From NCBI RefSeq assembly GCF_024734075.1, contig NZ_CP102850.1, positions 3,100,001 to 3,164,000 of the forward strand: DNA of 64,000 nucleotides. Reading direction: 5' to 3'. Shown one piece after another: positions 17,440 through 25,359 of the stretch. Both the position numbers and the translations under genes were made by a program. Numbering within the stretch: position 1 is the first letter of the stretch; each line of letters opens with the position of its first letter. Source of the stretch: Gordonia mangrovi (GTDB lineage Bacteria; Actinomycetota; Actinomycetes; Mycobacteriales; Mycobacteriaceae). The notes under the pieces were generated by a model. That model worked only from the letters and a program-made list of their open reading frames with translations. It ran no database searches and was not told the origin of the DNA.

Positions 17440-17514
17440 GCCTCCTTAGCTCAGTGGTAGAGCACTCGCCTTGTAAGCGAGCGGTCGTCAGTTCAATCCT
17501 GACAGGGGGCTCCA
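17440..17514 (+). tRNA. tRNA-Thr (anticodon UGU)
   Basis: A full cloverleaf can be folded. The acceptor stem pairs 17440-17446 with 17504-17510 (one T-G). The D arm starts at 17449. The anticodon arm 17465-17481 has loop CTTGTAA, giving anticodon TGT for ACA threonine codons. The T arm is 17487-17503 with TTCAATC, and the discriminator T is followed by an encoded CCA (17512-17514). The gene is head to head with the threonine exporter thrE and is followed at once by tandem repeats built on its own 3' end. Confidence 0.96.
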
Positions 17515-17636
17515 AGAACCCGCCTCCGGCAGGGGGGCTCCAAGAACCCGCCTCCGGCAGGGGGGCTCCAAGAACCCGCCTCCGGCAGGGGGGCTCCAAG
17601 AACCCGCCTCCGGCAGGGGGCTCCAAGAACCCGCTG
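17510..17636 (+). repeat. tandem 28-bp repeats built on the tRNA-Thr 3' end
   Basis: Units start at 17510, 17538, 17566 and 17594, with a partial fifth at 17621. Each runs from CTCCAAGAACCCGCCTCCGG to a run of G. Units are identical except for one missing G in the fourth. The G-run plus CTCCA repeats the tRNA acceptor 3' strand, discriminator and CCA. Each unit can fold into a GC hairpin (CCCGCC with GGC-A-GGG), so the array may be a multiplied terminator. No spacers, so it is not CRISPR. Confidence 0.85.
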
Positions 17637-17722
17637 CGGCGTTGGAACCGAGAGACTAACGGACCCGGGGCCCGGGCGTGTTCCAGGATGTGACCAGATT
17701 CATCCGAACCCGTTCCGATGCC

Positions 17723-18613
17723 TCACACCACGCATCGAAAACCCAGATGCGACGTCGCCGAGTCGTCGGACTGCGCCGATCTCGCGGCCGGCCGATAGCG
17801 GCGGCAGTACTCCGGTGCACACAGATGTGATCCGCCCTTGGTGACTCGCATGACCTGCGGCGACGTGGTGGGCGCAAGGAGGTTCGGGCGACCCTCGGCA
17901 TCGACGGCTCCGGCGTCGGACACCGGGTGCCGCGGTACCCACACGTCCGAGCATCGCTCCCACACGTTGCCGATCATGTCGAGCAGGCCGTACCCGTTGG
18001 GCGGGTACGTACCGACCGGCGACGTCGTTCCCCAGCCGTCGTTGCGGTACGGAAACCTGCCCTTCCAGGTGTTCGCCATGTCGCGCCCGTCGGGCCGCAG
18101 CTCGTCGCCGGGCCAGGCGTACTCCTGCCCGTCGAGACCGCCGCGCGCCGCGAACTCCCATTCGGCTTCGGTGGGCAGCCGACGGCCCACCCACTCGGCG
18201 TAGGCCACAGCGTCCCGATAGGCGATGTGCACCACCGGGTGATCGGCGCGTGCCGTGGTCAGATCGTCGGCGCCGGTCGGTCGGCGCCAGCTCGCGCCGG
18301 GCTGCCAGCGCCACCACAGTCGCCAGTCGCCCAGATCCACCGGCCCCGCCGTCGGCGTGAACACCACGGAACCCGGAACGAGCGCAGCGGGGTCGGCATC
18401 GGGGAAGTCGGCGGGGTCCACCGCTTCCTCAGCGACGGTGACGTAGCCGGTCGCCGCCACGAAATCGGCGAACTGCCTGGTGGTCACCGGATGACGTTCG
18501 ATGGCGAACGGCTCCACGACGCGGTCGTGCGCCGGTCGCTCCTCGGGATAGTGTCGGTCGGAACCCATGCGGAAGCGGCCGCCGGGCAACTGGATCAGCT
18601 CGGTCGCAGGCAC
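17723..18613 (-). CDS. formylglycine-generating enzyme (sulfatase-modifying factor)
   Basis: 296 aa from GTG 18613, the length and start expected from the M. tuberculosis enzyme, which also begins just before the LPGGxFRMGS block. FGE oxidises a Cys in newly made sulfatases to C-alpha-formylglycine using oxygen and copper. Landmarks are LPGGRFRMGSDRHYPEE, HPVTTRQFADFV, LPTEAEWEFAARGG, GLLDMIGNVWE and the catalytic GGSHLCAPEYCRRYRPAARS with both copper-binding cysteines (Cys265 and Cys270). This separates it from non-catalytic SUMF1-domain proteins. No sulfatase gene lies in the window, so its substrates are elsewhere. An in-frame ATG at 18670 would overlap the divergent candidate gene. Confidence 0.92.
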   Translation of the reverse strand: MPATELIQLPGGRFRMGSDRHYPEERPAHDRVVEPFAIERHPVTTRQFADFVAATGYVTVAEEAVDPADFPDADPAALVPGSVVFTPTAGPVDLGDWRLWWRWQPGASWRRPTGADDLTTARADHPVVHIAYRDAVAYAEWVGRRLPTEAEWEFAARGGLDGQEYAWPGDELRPDGRDMANTWKGRFPYRNDGWGTTSPVGTYPPNGYGLLDMIGNVWERCSDVWVPRHPVSDAGAVDAEGRPNLLAPTTSPQVMRVTKGGSHLCAPEYCRRYRPAARSAQSDDSATSHLGFRCVV

Positions 18614-18643
18614 GGTGTCGAGAGTAGAGGCCGCGCTGTTCAC

Positions 18644-18820
18644 GTGGATGAAGTCCCCACTCATGCCCATCACGCCGACGACGGTGGGGCACTGCCGTGG
18701 CCGGCATTCGACGAGCAGGTGAGGGCCACCCTCGTCGTCGACGCCGCGGATCGGATCGTCGACGATCTGGACCGCGACATCCGCCGAGCGTGGGGCGACG
18801 AGGTGCTGAGCTTCCGGTGA
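18644..18820 (+). CDS. candidate small protein or gene remnant
   Basis: 58 codons from GTG 18644. From about 18690 to the stop the reading frame has nearly all G or C in third positions, as real genes here do, while the antisense frame does not. The translated end (LVVDAADRIVDDLDRDIRRA then WGDEVLSFR) looks like a natural acidic amphipathic helix. The first 15 codons are less convincing and no good ribosome site is visible. It may be a small gene divergent from the formylglycine-generating enzyme, or the surviving 3' end of a frameshifted gene. I recognise no family. Confidence 0.4.
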   Translation: MDEVPTHAHHADDGGALPWPAFDEQVRATLVVDAADRIVDDLDRDIRRAWGDEVLSFR

Positions 18821-18989
18821 CGGTGTGTGCTGTGCTGAACCGGCAGTCGTCACTGGTAATGGTCGCTGCTCGATAACTTTTGTGACTCAAGCCAACTCGA
18901 TGTGCTCGGCGCAGCAATCACCGCCTACATTGGTTCATTGCAGTCATTCATACGACACCGCGCCGATGCGGGGGAAGGCGGTCGACGAG

Positions 18990-19268
18990 ATGGGCCGGGG
19001 AATCAACGAGACGAGCGCATGCGGCATGCGGGCGAAGGTCGTGCGTCGGGTGGTCGCAGCAGGGTTCGCGGGGGCGGCCATGGCCGGCGCGATGGCGTTC
19101 GCGGCGGCACCGGCGAGCGCGCAGCCGCTGCCGACGATCGAGCCGACGGTGGAGAACGCGGCACCGACCCTCGACAACATCAAGCTCGGTATCACCAAGG
19201 CGGTCGAGTCCAATCCGGCGCTCGAGCCGGTCGGCGACTGGGCTCTGACACTGTTCCCGAAGTACTGA
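18990..19268 (+). CDS. small secreted protein, function unknown
   Basis: 92 aa. GGGGGAAGG about 12 bases before the ATG supports this start; the alternative ATG 19026 gives a tighter signal peptide (MRAKVVRRVVAAGFAGAAMA). A hydrophobic core ends in an APASAQ cleavage site at about residue 40, leaving a mature peptide of about 50 residues. It starts with LPTIEPTVENAAPTLDNIKL and ends WALTLFPKY. Small secreted proteins with this layout are common in mycolata. I recognise no family. A GC hairpin terminator follows. Confidence 0.7.
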   Translation: MGRGINETSACGMRAKVVRRVVAAGFAGAAMAGAMAFAAAPASAQPLPTIEPTVENAAPTLDNIKLGITKAVESNPALEPVGDWALTLFPKY

Positions 19269-19304
19269 CGTTGAAGTACTGACGCTCGACGTCACGCTGA
19301 GCCG

Positions 19305-19336
19305 AAACCCGTCGCAAGTGCGCCTGCGGCGGGTTT
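19305..19336 (+). terminator. hairpin terminator of small secreted-protein gene
   Basis: AAACCCGTCGCA (19305-19316) pairs with TGCGGCGGGTTT (19325-19336) through 12 bp with one wobble and an 8-base loop. It ends in TTT and starts 36 bases after the stop codon. Confidence 0.65.
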
Positions 19337-19379
19337 CGTCGTCGGTGGCCGGTCGCGTGAGGGCACTTTCACGCGGGCC

Positions 19380-19480
19380 GCGTCTGATCGCGCGGGTCGG
19401 CGTGGTTGTCGCCAGTGGTCGACAACCCGCGTGAGCCGCAACGACCTGCGTGACCCGCGACGACCCGCGCGATCAGACGC
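19380..19480. repeat. 20-bp perfect inverted repeat between convergent genes
   Basis: 19380-19399 (GCGTCTGATCGCGCGGGTCG) is the exact reverse complement of 19461-19480. Inside are a smaller hairpin (GTTGTCG/CGACAAC) and imperfect direct repeats of ACCCGCG. It lies between the small secreted-protein gene and the nSTAND gene and may be a two-way terminator. Confidence 0.65.
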
Positions 19481-19491
19481 CGGCGGACGGT

Positions 19492-22400
19492 TCAGCTGCG
19501 GCATTCGTCGGCGATGTCGGTGTGCGGGAGATAGACCTCGCGTTGCGCCTCGGTCAGGCTCGGCGTGCTGTCGCAGATCCACCGGCCGGCGGTGGCGAGG
19601 TCGGTGGTCTGCAGGTGGATGCTGCCGGTCACGTCGCCGGCGGTGATGATGGTGTCGTCGCTGTACATGTGATCCGGGAACTGCCACTTGGTGGTGGTGT
19701 CGGTGGTGGTGATCAACGGCACGATCGACTGTTCGGCACCGAGCCGGCCCTGATCGAATTCGAATGTCGTGAGGTGGTGGGTCGCGGTGCCCACGACGAG
19801 CCGGGTCGGCGTCAACGACAGTGTCGCCGCGTGGATGTTGGGTTTGCGGTCGATCTCCTCGGCGCGGCCTTCATGCACGTCCCAGGTCGACAGGTCGCGG
19901 GCGGCGATGATCAGTGCCGTCCCGTCGCGACTGAACACCGCGCGCGCCGCCGGGCTGTTGTCGGTGATGACCATCGCCGGCGCGAGTCGGTCGCCGTCGA
20001 GGTCGTAGAGATAGGTGCTCTTGTCGTCGGAGGTCACCGCCAGTCGACGGCCGTCCGGGCTGAATGCGACACTGCGGATGAGGTCACCCGGCCCGGTCAA
20101 CGGCGCGCCGACCGGCACCGGACGACGCGGGTCGGCGGTGTCCCAGAGCTGCACGGTGGTGTCGGTGATGCCGCTGGCCAGCAGGTCGGCGTCGGGAGCG
20201 AAGGCGATGGCGTTGGTGTATCTCGTCGACACCCGCAGATCGGCGGTGCGGCGCGGATCGGCGTGGTCGGTGATGTCCCACAGCTGTACCAGCCCGCCGT
20301 TGTTGTTCGCGGTGGCCGCGAGCGTGCCGTCGGCGTTCACACTGACCGACGGGTGATCGTTGACCCGGCGCTGGATCGGCGTGCGCGACTGTCGGGACCA
20401 TCCCTGTGGGCCGGTGGACCAGACGTTGAGGGTGGTGTCGGTGCCGACCGTGGTGAGCACGCTGCCGTCGGCGTCGTTCGCCAGGCCGGTCACCGTACCG
20501 CCGCGATCCGGGATCACGCCAGACGGGAGATGCCACAGGTCGATCGCCCCATCGGACCGGCCGACCACCATGCTGGACCCGTCGGGACTGAACACGGTCG
20601 AGAACGTGCGGACCGACCCCTGCTCCGGGGTGCCCTGCTCGCTCGATGACTGCAGCGTCCACTGCGTCACGGGCATGGCCGGGTCGATGGTGTTCCACAC
20701 CGTCACCCGCCCATCGGCGCGGGCAGACGCGAGTTGGTCGCCGTCGTCGTCGAAGTCGATCGACCACGAGCCGGCGGTGGTGTTGGGCAGCGACGTCGTC
20801 ACCGGACGGGGACGCGAGGGTGTGGTGACGTCCCAGAGCTGAGCGTTGGGGCTGTCGCCGGTGACGGCGAGTGTGCGGCTGTCGGGGCTGAATGCGACGG
20901 CGTGGGTGATGCTGGGGAATCCGGTGATGGGCGGGGCCGCCGGCACCGGCCGGTCGCCGTCGGCGGTGTCGAACAGTCGCACCACCTTGTCGTCCCCACC
21001 GGTGGCCAACAATCTGCCGTCCGGGCTGTAGGCCACGGTGCGGGCGGCCGCCGAGTGCGCCGCCAGCATCGTCGTCTCGCGGAGCGCCCCCGACTCCTCG
21101 ACGGCGAAGATGGTGACGGTGCCGTCGTCGGAGGTCGCGGCGAGATGACGCCCGTCCGGTGCGAACCGCACCATGTACACCGTGCCGTGTCCCGGGCTGA
21201 CCGAGGTTTCCTGCCGTGGCGCCGACGGTGTGCTGATGTCCCAGACGCGCACCGTGCCGTCGCCGCTGCCGGTCGCCAGCAGCCCGCGGGTGGGGTGGAA
21301 GGTGACCGAGGTCAGATAGTTGCCGTAGCCGCGCAGGGTCGACACGGTCCGGTACGAGCCGTCGGGGGTGCGTTCCCACAGTCGGGCCGTGCGGTCGCCG
21401 CTGGCGGAGGCGAACATCGCGCTGTCGGTGGAGAAGTTGACGTCGTACACGGGACCGGTGTGCCCGCTCAGCGGCTCCGACAACGGGCTGGTCGACGCGC
21501 CCAGCACGCGCTGACTGATGGTCGGGTCGTCGGGGTAGAGGTCGAGCGCCACCAGCAGCAGCCGGGAAGCCAGCGAGGGGTTGGTCTGCTGCAGGCTGTC
21601 GATATGCGACAGCAACGCGGCTCGTTCGGCGTTGTTGCGTTGCTGGGTGAGGTCGTGGGCCTGGCGCAGCGCGATGGCCGCAGTGATGGTCGAGACGACG
21701 GCCAGCACCACGACCACCGTGATCGACAGCACCCGGATGAGGCGTCGTCGGCGCTGCTGGGTGACTGCGGCGTCGAGGAACGCCTCGCTCTCGGCAGACA
21801 GCAGATGCTGGTAGCTGCGGCGCAACGCGGCACGGTGCCGGCGGGCGTCGTCCAGGCGTGACCCGGTGTACAGGAATGAGCGGCTGCGGCCGGTGTCGAG
21901 CCAGGCGGTGGTGTCGGTGTCGAGTTGCTGGCGCCACTGGTGGATACCCGAATCGGCGGCGATCCACTCGGCGAGCCGCGGCCACGACGTCAACACCACA
22001 TCGTGGACCAGCATCACCGAGTCCGACGTCACGATCAGCAGTCGGGCCTGGGCGAAGATGTCGATCACCGCCGAGATCCGCGCCGGGAACCGGTCGCCGA
22101 TGGTGTCGGTGTGCAGCGGCACACGCAGCGCCACGCCGCCCGGGCCCACATGCACCAACGCCAGCAGCAGCGCTCTGGCCAGGGTGCGGTCATCGGGGTC
22201 GACCGCCGACCAGGCGGCCTCCGCGGTGTCGGCGACGGCCCGCGCGATACCTCCGGTCGCGCGATAGCCGGAGATCGTCATCCGGTTGCCGGATCGGCGT
22301 GCCCAGGTGGCCGCCAACACATGGGCGAGCAGCGGTAGCCGCCCGGCGCGGTCGCCGATCGTCGAGGCCGCGTGCAGGTCGTTGATCATCACATCGGCCA

Positions 22401-23295
22401 GCCCGGACTCGATGCGTCCGCCGGCCAATCGGACCGGACCGGTGATGACCTCGCGCAATTGTGAGCCGGTCATCTCGGAGACGATGACGCACCGCGACTG
22501 CCAGGCCTGTGCCAGGAACCCGAACTCCACACACTGGCCGAAGAAGTCGGCGCGCACGCCGAGGACCACGACGGCGTCCTCGGACAGTTCCTCGACTGCC
22601 CGCATCGTCTCGGCCAGCACTTCTTGCGGGAGGGCGAAGACATTCTCGAACTGGTCGAGAACGATCACCTCCTGTGCGGGGGGTGGTGATCCGTCACGCT
22701 CGGGCTCGTCGTGGGACTCGGCAGGTCCATCGGTCGCTGCGGGCAGACGTAGCCCGCCGGCGGTGATGGCGGCGCGTCGTGGCGTCGGCACGCGCCGGTC
22801 ACGGGCCAATCCGGCGTCGAGAAGGGAAGACTTCCCGGAACCCGAGACACCGGCGACGATGATCAGCCGCGGACCGGCCGGCGCCGCCGCGGCCTCGACG
22901 ATGGTCTCGACCAGCGTCGAGATCAGGTCGTCGCGGCCGAAGAAGACGGCACTATCGGCAGCGGTCACGGTCGCCAGACCGGCGTACGGACGGGTTTCCG
23001 TCGTCGTGGGGGTGGACGGTTGCCCGGTATCGGGGTCGTCGGCCTCGGTCAGGTGTTTGTCCCAGAGGTCCTTCCACTGCGGCAGGCTCAGCACGTCGTC
23101 CTGCCCATCGGCGACGGCCCGCGAGGTCAGCCACAACAGCAGCGGTTCGACGGTCGCGAAATCGCGGGGCAGGTGGCGTCCGTTTCGCCAGTCGCTGATC
23201 CGTTGCGCCGACACCGTCGAGCGTGCCGCGGCAGCCCGCAACGTCGGTCGGCCCGCCTGCACGAACAGGCGCGCCAACGCGCTACCGAAGTCCAC
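19492..23295 (-). CDS. HTH-nSTAND NTPase-TM-WD40 repeat protein
   Basis: 1267 aa. Order: a small HTH-like domain (about 10-60, AAARSTVSAQRISDWRNGRH); an nSTAND1-type NTPase from about 105, with AVFFGRDDLI, Walker A GVSGSGKSS (149-157) and Walker B VIVLDQFENVF (210-220); a helical arm to about 515; one membrane span (about 519-543); then, from about 608, 13-14 WD40 repeats with the usual GHTGPVYDVNFS...ARLW pattern, enough for two beta-propellers. STAND proteins are ATP-driven switches that oligomerise when the repeat domain senses a ligand. Here the HTH and NTPase should be cytoplasmic and the propellers outside. It stands alone. Role unknown: signalling or defence are both possible. Confidence 0.85.
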   Translation of the reverse strand: MDFGSALARLFVQAGRPTLRAAAARSTVSAQRISDWRNGRHLPRDFATVEPLLLWLTSRAVADGQDDVLSLPQWKDLWDKHLTEADDPDTGQPSTPTTTETRPYAGLATVTAADSAVFFGRDDLISTLVETIVEAAAAPAGPRLIIVAGVSGSGKSSLLDAGLARDRRVPTPRRAAITAGGLRLPAATDGPAESHDEPERDGSPPPAQEVIVLDQFENVFALPQEVLAETMRAVEELSEDAVVVLGVRADFFGQCVEFGFLAQAWQSRCVIVSEMTGSQLREVITGPVRLAGGRIESGLADVMINDLHAASTIGDRAGRLPLLAHVLAATWARRSGNRMTISGYRATGGIARAVADTAEAAWSAVDPDDRTLARALLLALVHVGPGGVALRVPLHTDTIGDRFPARISAVIDIFAQARLLIVTSDSVMLVHDVVLTSWPRLAEWIAADSGIHQWRQQLDTDTTAWLDTGRSRSFLYTGSRLDDARRHRAALRRSYQHLLSAESEAFLDAAVTQQRRRRLIRVLSITVVVVLAVVSTITAAIALRQAHDLTQQRNNAERAALLSHIDSLQQTNPSLASRLLLVALDLYPDDPTISQRVLGASTSPLSEPLSGHTGPVYDVNFSTDSAMFASASGDRTARLWERTPDGSYRTVSTLRGYGNYLTSVTFHPTRGLLATGSGDGTVRVWDISTPSAPRQETSVSPGHGTVYMVRFAPDGRHLAATSDDGTVTIFAVEESGALRETTMLAAHSAAARTVAYSPDGRLLATGGDDKVVRLFDTADGDRPVPAAPPITGFPSITHAVAFSPDSRTLAVTGDSPNAQLWDVTTPSRPRPVTTSLPNTTAGSWSIDFDDDGDQLASARADGRVTVWNTIDPAMPVTQWTLQSSSEQGTPEQGSVRTFSTVFSPDGSSMVVGRSDGAIDLWHLPSGVIPDRGGTVTGLANDADGSVLTTVGTDTTLNVWSTGPQGWSRQSRTPIQRRVNDHPSVSVNADGTLAATANNNGGLVQLWDITDHADPRRTADLRVSTRYTNAIAFAPDADLLASGITDTTVQLWDTADPRRPVPVGAPLTGPGDLIRSVAFSPDGRRLAVTSDDKSTYLYDLDGDRLAPAMVITDNSPAARAVFSRDGTALIIAARDLSTWDVHEGRAEEIDRKPNIHAATLSLTPTRLVVGTATHHLTTFEFDQGRLGAEQSIVPLITTTDTTTKWQFPDHMYSDDTIITAGDVTGSIHLQTTDLATAGRWICDSTPSLTEAQREVYLPHTDIADECRS

Positions 23296-23674
23296 TCGCC
23301 ATCACCAAAGATCCCCCGACCGACACTTGGACACATCATGCGCCGAACGAGGTCCGGATTGCCATTCGAGTGAGTCGGAACACCCCAGGTGAATGACGTG
23401 CCGACCCGCATTTGGCGGCGCCGGATCGTCTCCGGTGTCCGGTCCGGAATGTTCGTTTGTCCCCTGAACAGGGGTGATGGCGAGTGATGTCGCCGGTTGC
23501 TGGCTTGGGGGTCGCGATCGGAGTGAACTGATATCAGCGCGTGAGACCGCCATCGAACGCGTGATTGCAGCCGTTGCCCGACGCGCGGTGGCGCGACGGA
23601 CGCCGTCAGGTCGGGGGTGCGGGTCGTGCAACGGCTGCAGTCGACCTTCCGGGAGCCGACGTAGGATCGCGGAC
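23296..23674. other. 379-bp divergent intergenic region
   Basis: It separates the nSTAND gene and the RidA gene. No frame has the third-position bias of a real gene. The one clear feature is the palindrome CCCCTGAACAGGGG at 23461-23474, a possible regulator site. Promoters for both genes must lie here but none is obvious. Confidence 0.6.
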
Positions 23675-24073
23675 ATGGCCCGCCTCCGTCTGAACGGTTC
23701 GTCCACCCTGCCGGCCGCCGGCTTCGCCTACAGCGCGACGGTGAGTCCGGGGCCGTTGATCTTCACCGCAGGCATCAGTCCGCTCGACTCGACCGGCGCG
23801 GTGGTCCCGCCCGGCGATGTGGTCGGCCAGACGCGTACGTGTCTGGCGAACCTGCGCACGGTCCTGGAGGAGCAGGGCGCCTCGATGGGCGACATCGTCA
23901 AGTTGACGATCTACGTCGCCGAGCAGTTGCAGGCCGATCTGGTGGTCGCCTGGGACGAGATCGTCGCCGAGTTCGGCAACCCGGTGCCCCCGGCCATGAT
24001 GATGGGCGTCACGGTTCTCGCCTACGACGACCAGTTGGTGGAGATCGAGGCGATCGCCGCACCCGCCGAATGA
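23675..24073 (+). CDS. RidA family protein (reactive imine/enamine deaminase-like)
   Basis: 132 aa with the YjgF/RidA fold: FAYSATVSPGPLIFTAGISP, then VVGQTRTCLANLRTVLEEQG, IVKLTIYVAE and the end strand LVEIEAIAA. RidA proteins hydrolyse reactive enamine/imine intermediates released by PLP enzymes. The archetypal catalytic Arg (in the CFENVRAV/RVE context) is not clear: the C-terminal motif reads PVPPAMMMGVTVLAYDDQLV, with Met where the Arg/Cys pair usually sits. It therefore belongs to a Rid subgroup with uncertain deaminase activity. Its stop overlaps the next start as ATGA, tying it to the winged-helix protein. Confidence 0.85.
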   Translation: MARLRLNGSSTLPAAGFAYSATVSPGPLIFTAGISPLDSTGAVVPPGDVVGQTRTCLANLRTVLEEQGASMGDIVKLTIYVAEQLQADLVVAWDEIVAEFGNPVPPAMMMGVTVLAYDDQLVEIEAIAAPAE

Positions 24074-25257
24074 CGGTGCGTCCTGTCGTCGACGACGCCG
24101 AGCGGCGGCGACGCCTGATCCGGCGACATCATCTGGACACCCGAGAACGCGCCGTGGCGCTGACCGATGTGGTCGATGACCTGGTCGGCCTGCACGCCAC
24201 CACACCGTCGACGGTCTATCTGTCCGCCTGGGCGCGGGTTCCCGGATTCCGCCCCGAGGCCATGGACATCGCCCTGTACGAAGACCGCACCCTGGTCAAA
24301 CAACTTGCGATGCGTCGTACCCTGTTCGTGTTCGGGCACACCGTGCTGGCCGAGGCGATCGGCGCGGTCGGACCGCGGGTGACCGCGTCCGAACGCACCA
24401 ACATGTTGCGTGACCTGCGCCGCAGCCCCGATTTCGACGATCCGGAGGGGTGGATCGACGCGGCACGGGCAGCGGTCGCAGAAGACCTCGCCGACGGCGC
24501 CGCCCGCACCTCCACCGGACTGCGCCGCCGCAACCCGGCCCTCGACGGGCATGTGATCTACGCCGCGGACAAGTCGTGGGGCGGCCGTATCTCGATGGGA
24601 CCGCGCGTGCTGAACATGATGAGCGCGGCCGGTGAGATCGTGCGCGGACCCAATTCGGCGACCTGGACTTTGTCGCGCCCGTCGTGGGCGCTGATGGAAC
24701 TCTGGCTCGGCCACCCGTTGCCGGCGGTGTCGGTGGCCGACGGCCATCGCGCACTGATACGGCGCTGGCTGCGGGCGTTCGGTCCGGGAACCGAGGCCGA
24801 CATCGTGTGGTGGCTGGGGAGTACCAAGCGTGCCGTGCGCGCCGCGCTGGAAGATCTCGACGCGGTCGAGGTGGACCTCGACGGCGGGGCCGTCGGCTAT
24901 CTGCTGCCCGACGACCTGCCCACCGGCGCCGACGCCGCCCTGCCACCGCACGCCCACCTGCTACCCGAGCTCGATCCCACCACGATGGGATGGAAGGAAC
25001 GCGGCTTCTACCTCGGTCCGCACGCCGAGCGCGTCTTCGACCGCAACGGCAACGGCGGACAGACGGCCTGGTGGGACGGACGTATTGTCGGCGGCTGGCG
25101 ACAGCACAAGGACGACGGACACATCGAGGTCCACACCTTCGAGAAGCTGCCCGCCGTGGCGACCCGCGCGCTGGCCGACCGCGCCGAGGAGCTCGGAGCC
25201 TGGCTCGGCGAGGCCCGTCCCATCCCGGGGTATCCGGCGCCCTTCATGCGCGGCTGA
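24070..25257 (+). CDS. winged helix DNA-binding domain protein (HTH_42, AlkX/YcaQ-like)
   Basis: 395 aa of the HTH_42 (PF06224) family. The N-terminus RRRRLIRRHHLDTRERAV and VDDLVGLHATTPSTVYLSAW are typical. So are the central QLAMRRTLFVF, the LIRRWLRAFGPGTEADIVWW segment and the C-terminal GGWRQHKDDGHIEVHTFEKL block. YcaQ and AlkX relatives are DNA-glycosylase-like proteins active on bulky or cross-linked adducts, formed from three tandem winged helices with a QxR/QxQ-type motif. Whether this one is catalytic cannot be decided; QLAMRR offers a candidate. ATGA-coupled to RidA, a pairing that suggests a damage-handling role but no known pathway. Confidence 0.85.
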   Translation: MTVRPVVDDAERRRRLIRRHHLDTRERAVALTDVVDDLVGLHATTPSTVYLSAWARVPGFRPEAMDIALYEDRTLVKQLAMRRTLFVFGHTVLAEAIGAVGPRVTASERTNMLRDLRRSPDFDDPEGWIDAARAAVAEDLADGAARTSTGLRRRNPALDGHVIYAADKSWGGRISMGPRVLNMMSAAGEIVRGPNSATWTLSRPSWALMELWLGHPLPAVSVADGHRALIRRWLRAFGPGTEADIVWWLGSTKRAVRAALEDLDAVEVDLDGGAVGYLLPDDLPTGADAALPPHAHLLPELDPTTMGWKERGFYLGPHAERVFDRNGNGGQTAWWDGRIVGGWRQHKDDGHIEVHTFEKLPAVATRALADRAEELGAWLGEARPIPGYPAPFMRG

Positions 25258-25359
25258 CCCAGCCGCTGCGGGTCGGCGTCATCCGGCCAGGTGAGCATTC
25301 ACAGAGACCTCCCAGCAATCGTCCAGATCCATGACAGAGTGAACCGAGAGGGTGATGGC

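Noticed and set aside
17510..17636. CRISPR array
   Set aside because: Units are directly joined with no spacers, and the repeat is a copy of the tRNA 3' end; no cas genes are near.
18614..18853. N-terminal extension of the formylglycine-generating enzyme
   Set aside because: Third positions in this frame are not GC-biased, and the family start matches GTG 18613.
23296..23674. Small gene in the nSTAND/RidA gap
   Set aside because: No frame shows coding third-position bias or a ribosome site with a sensible product.
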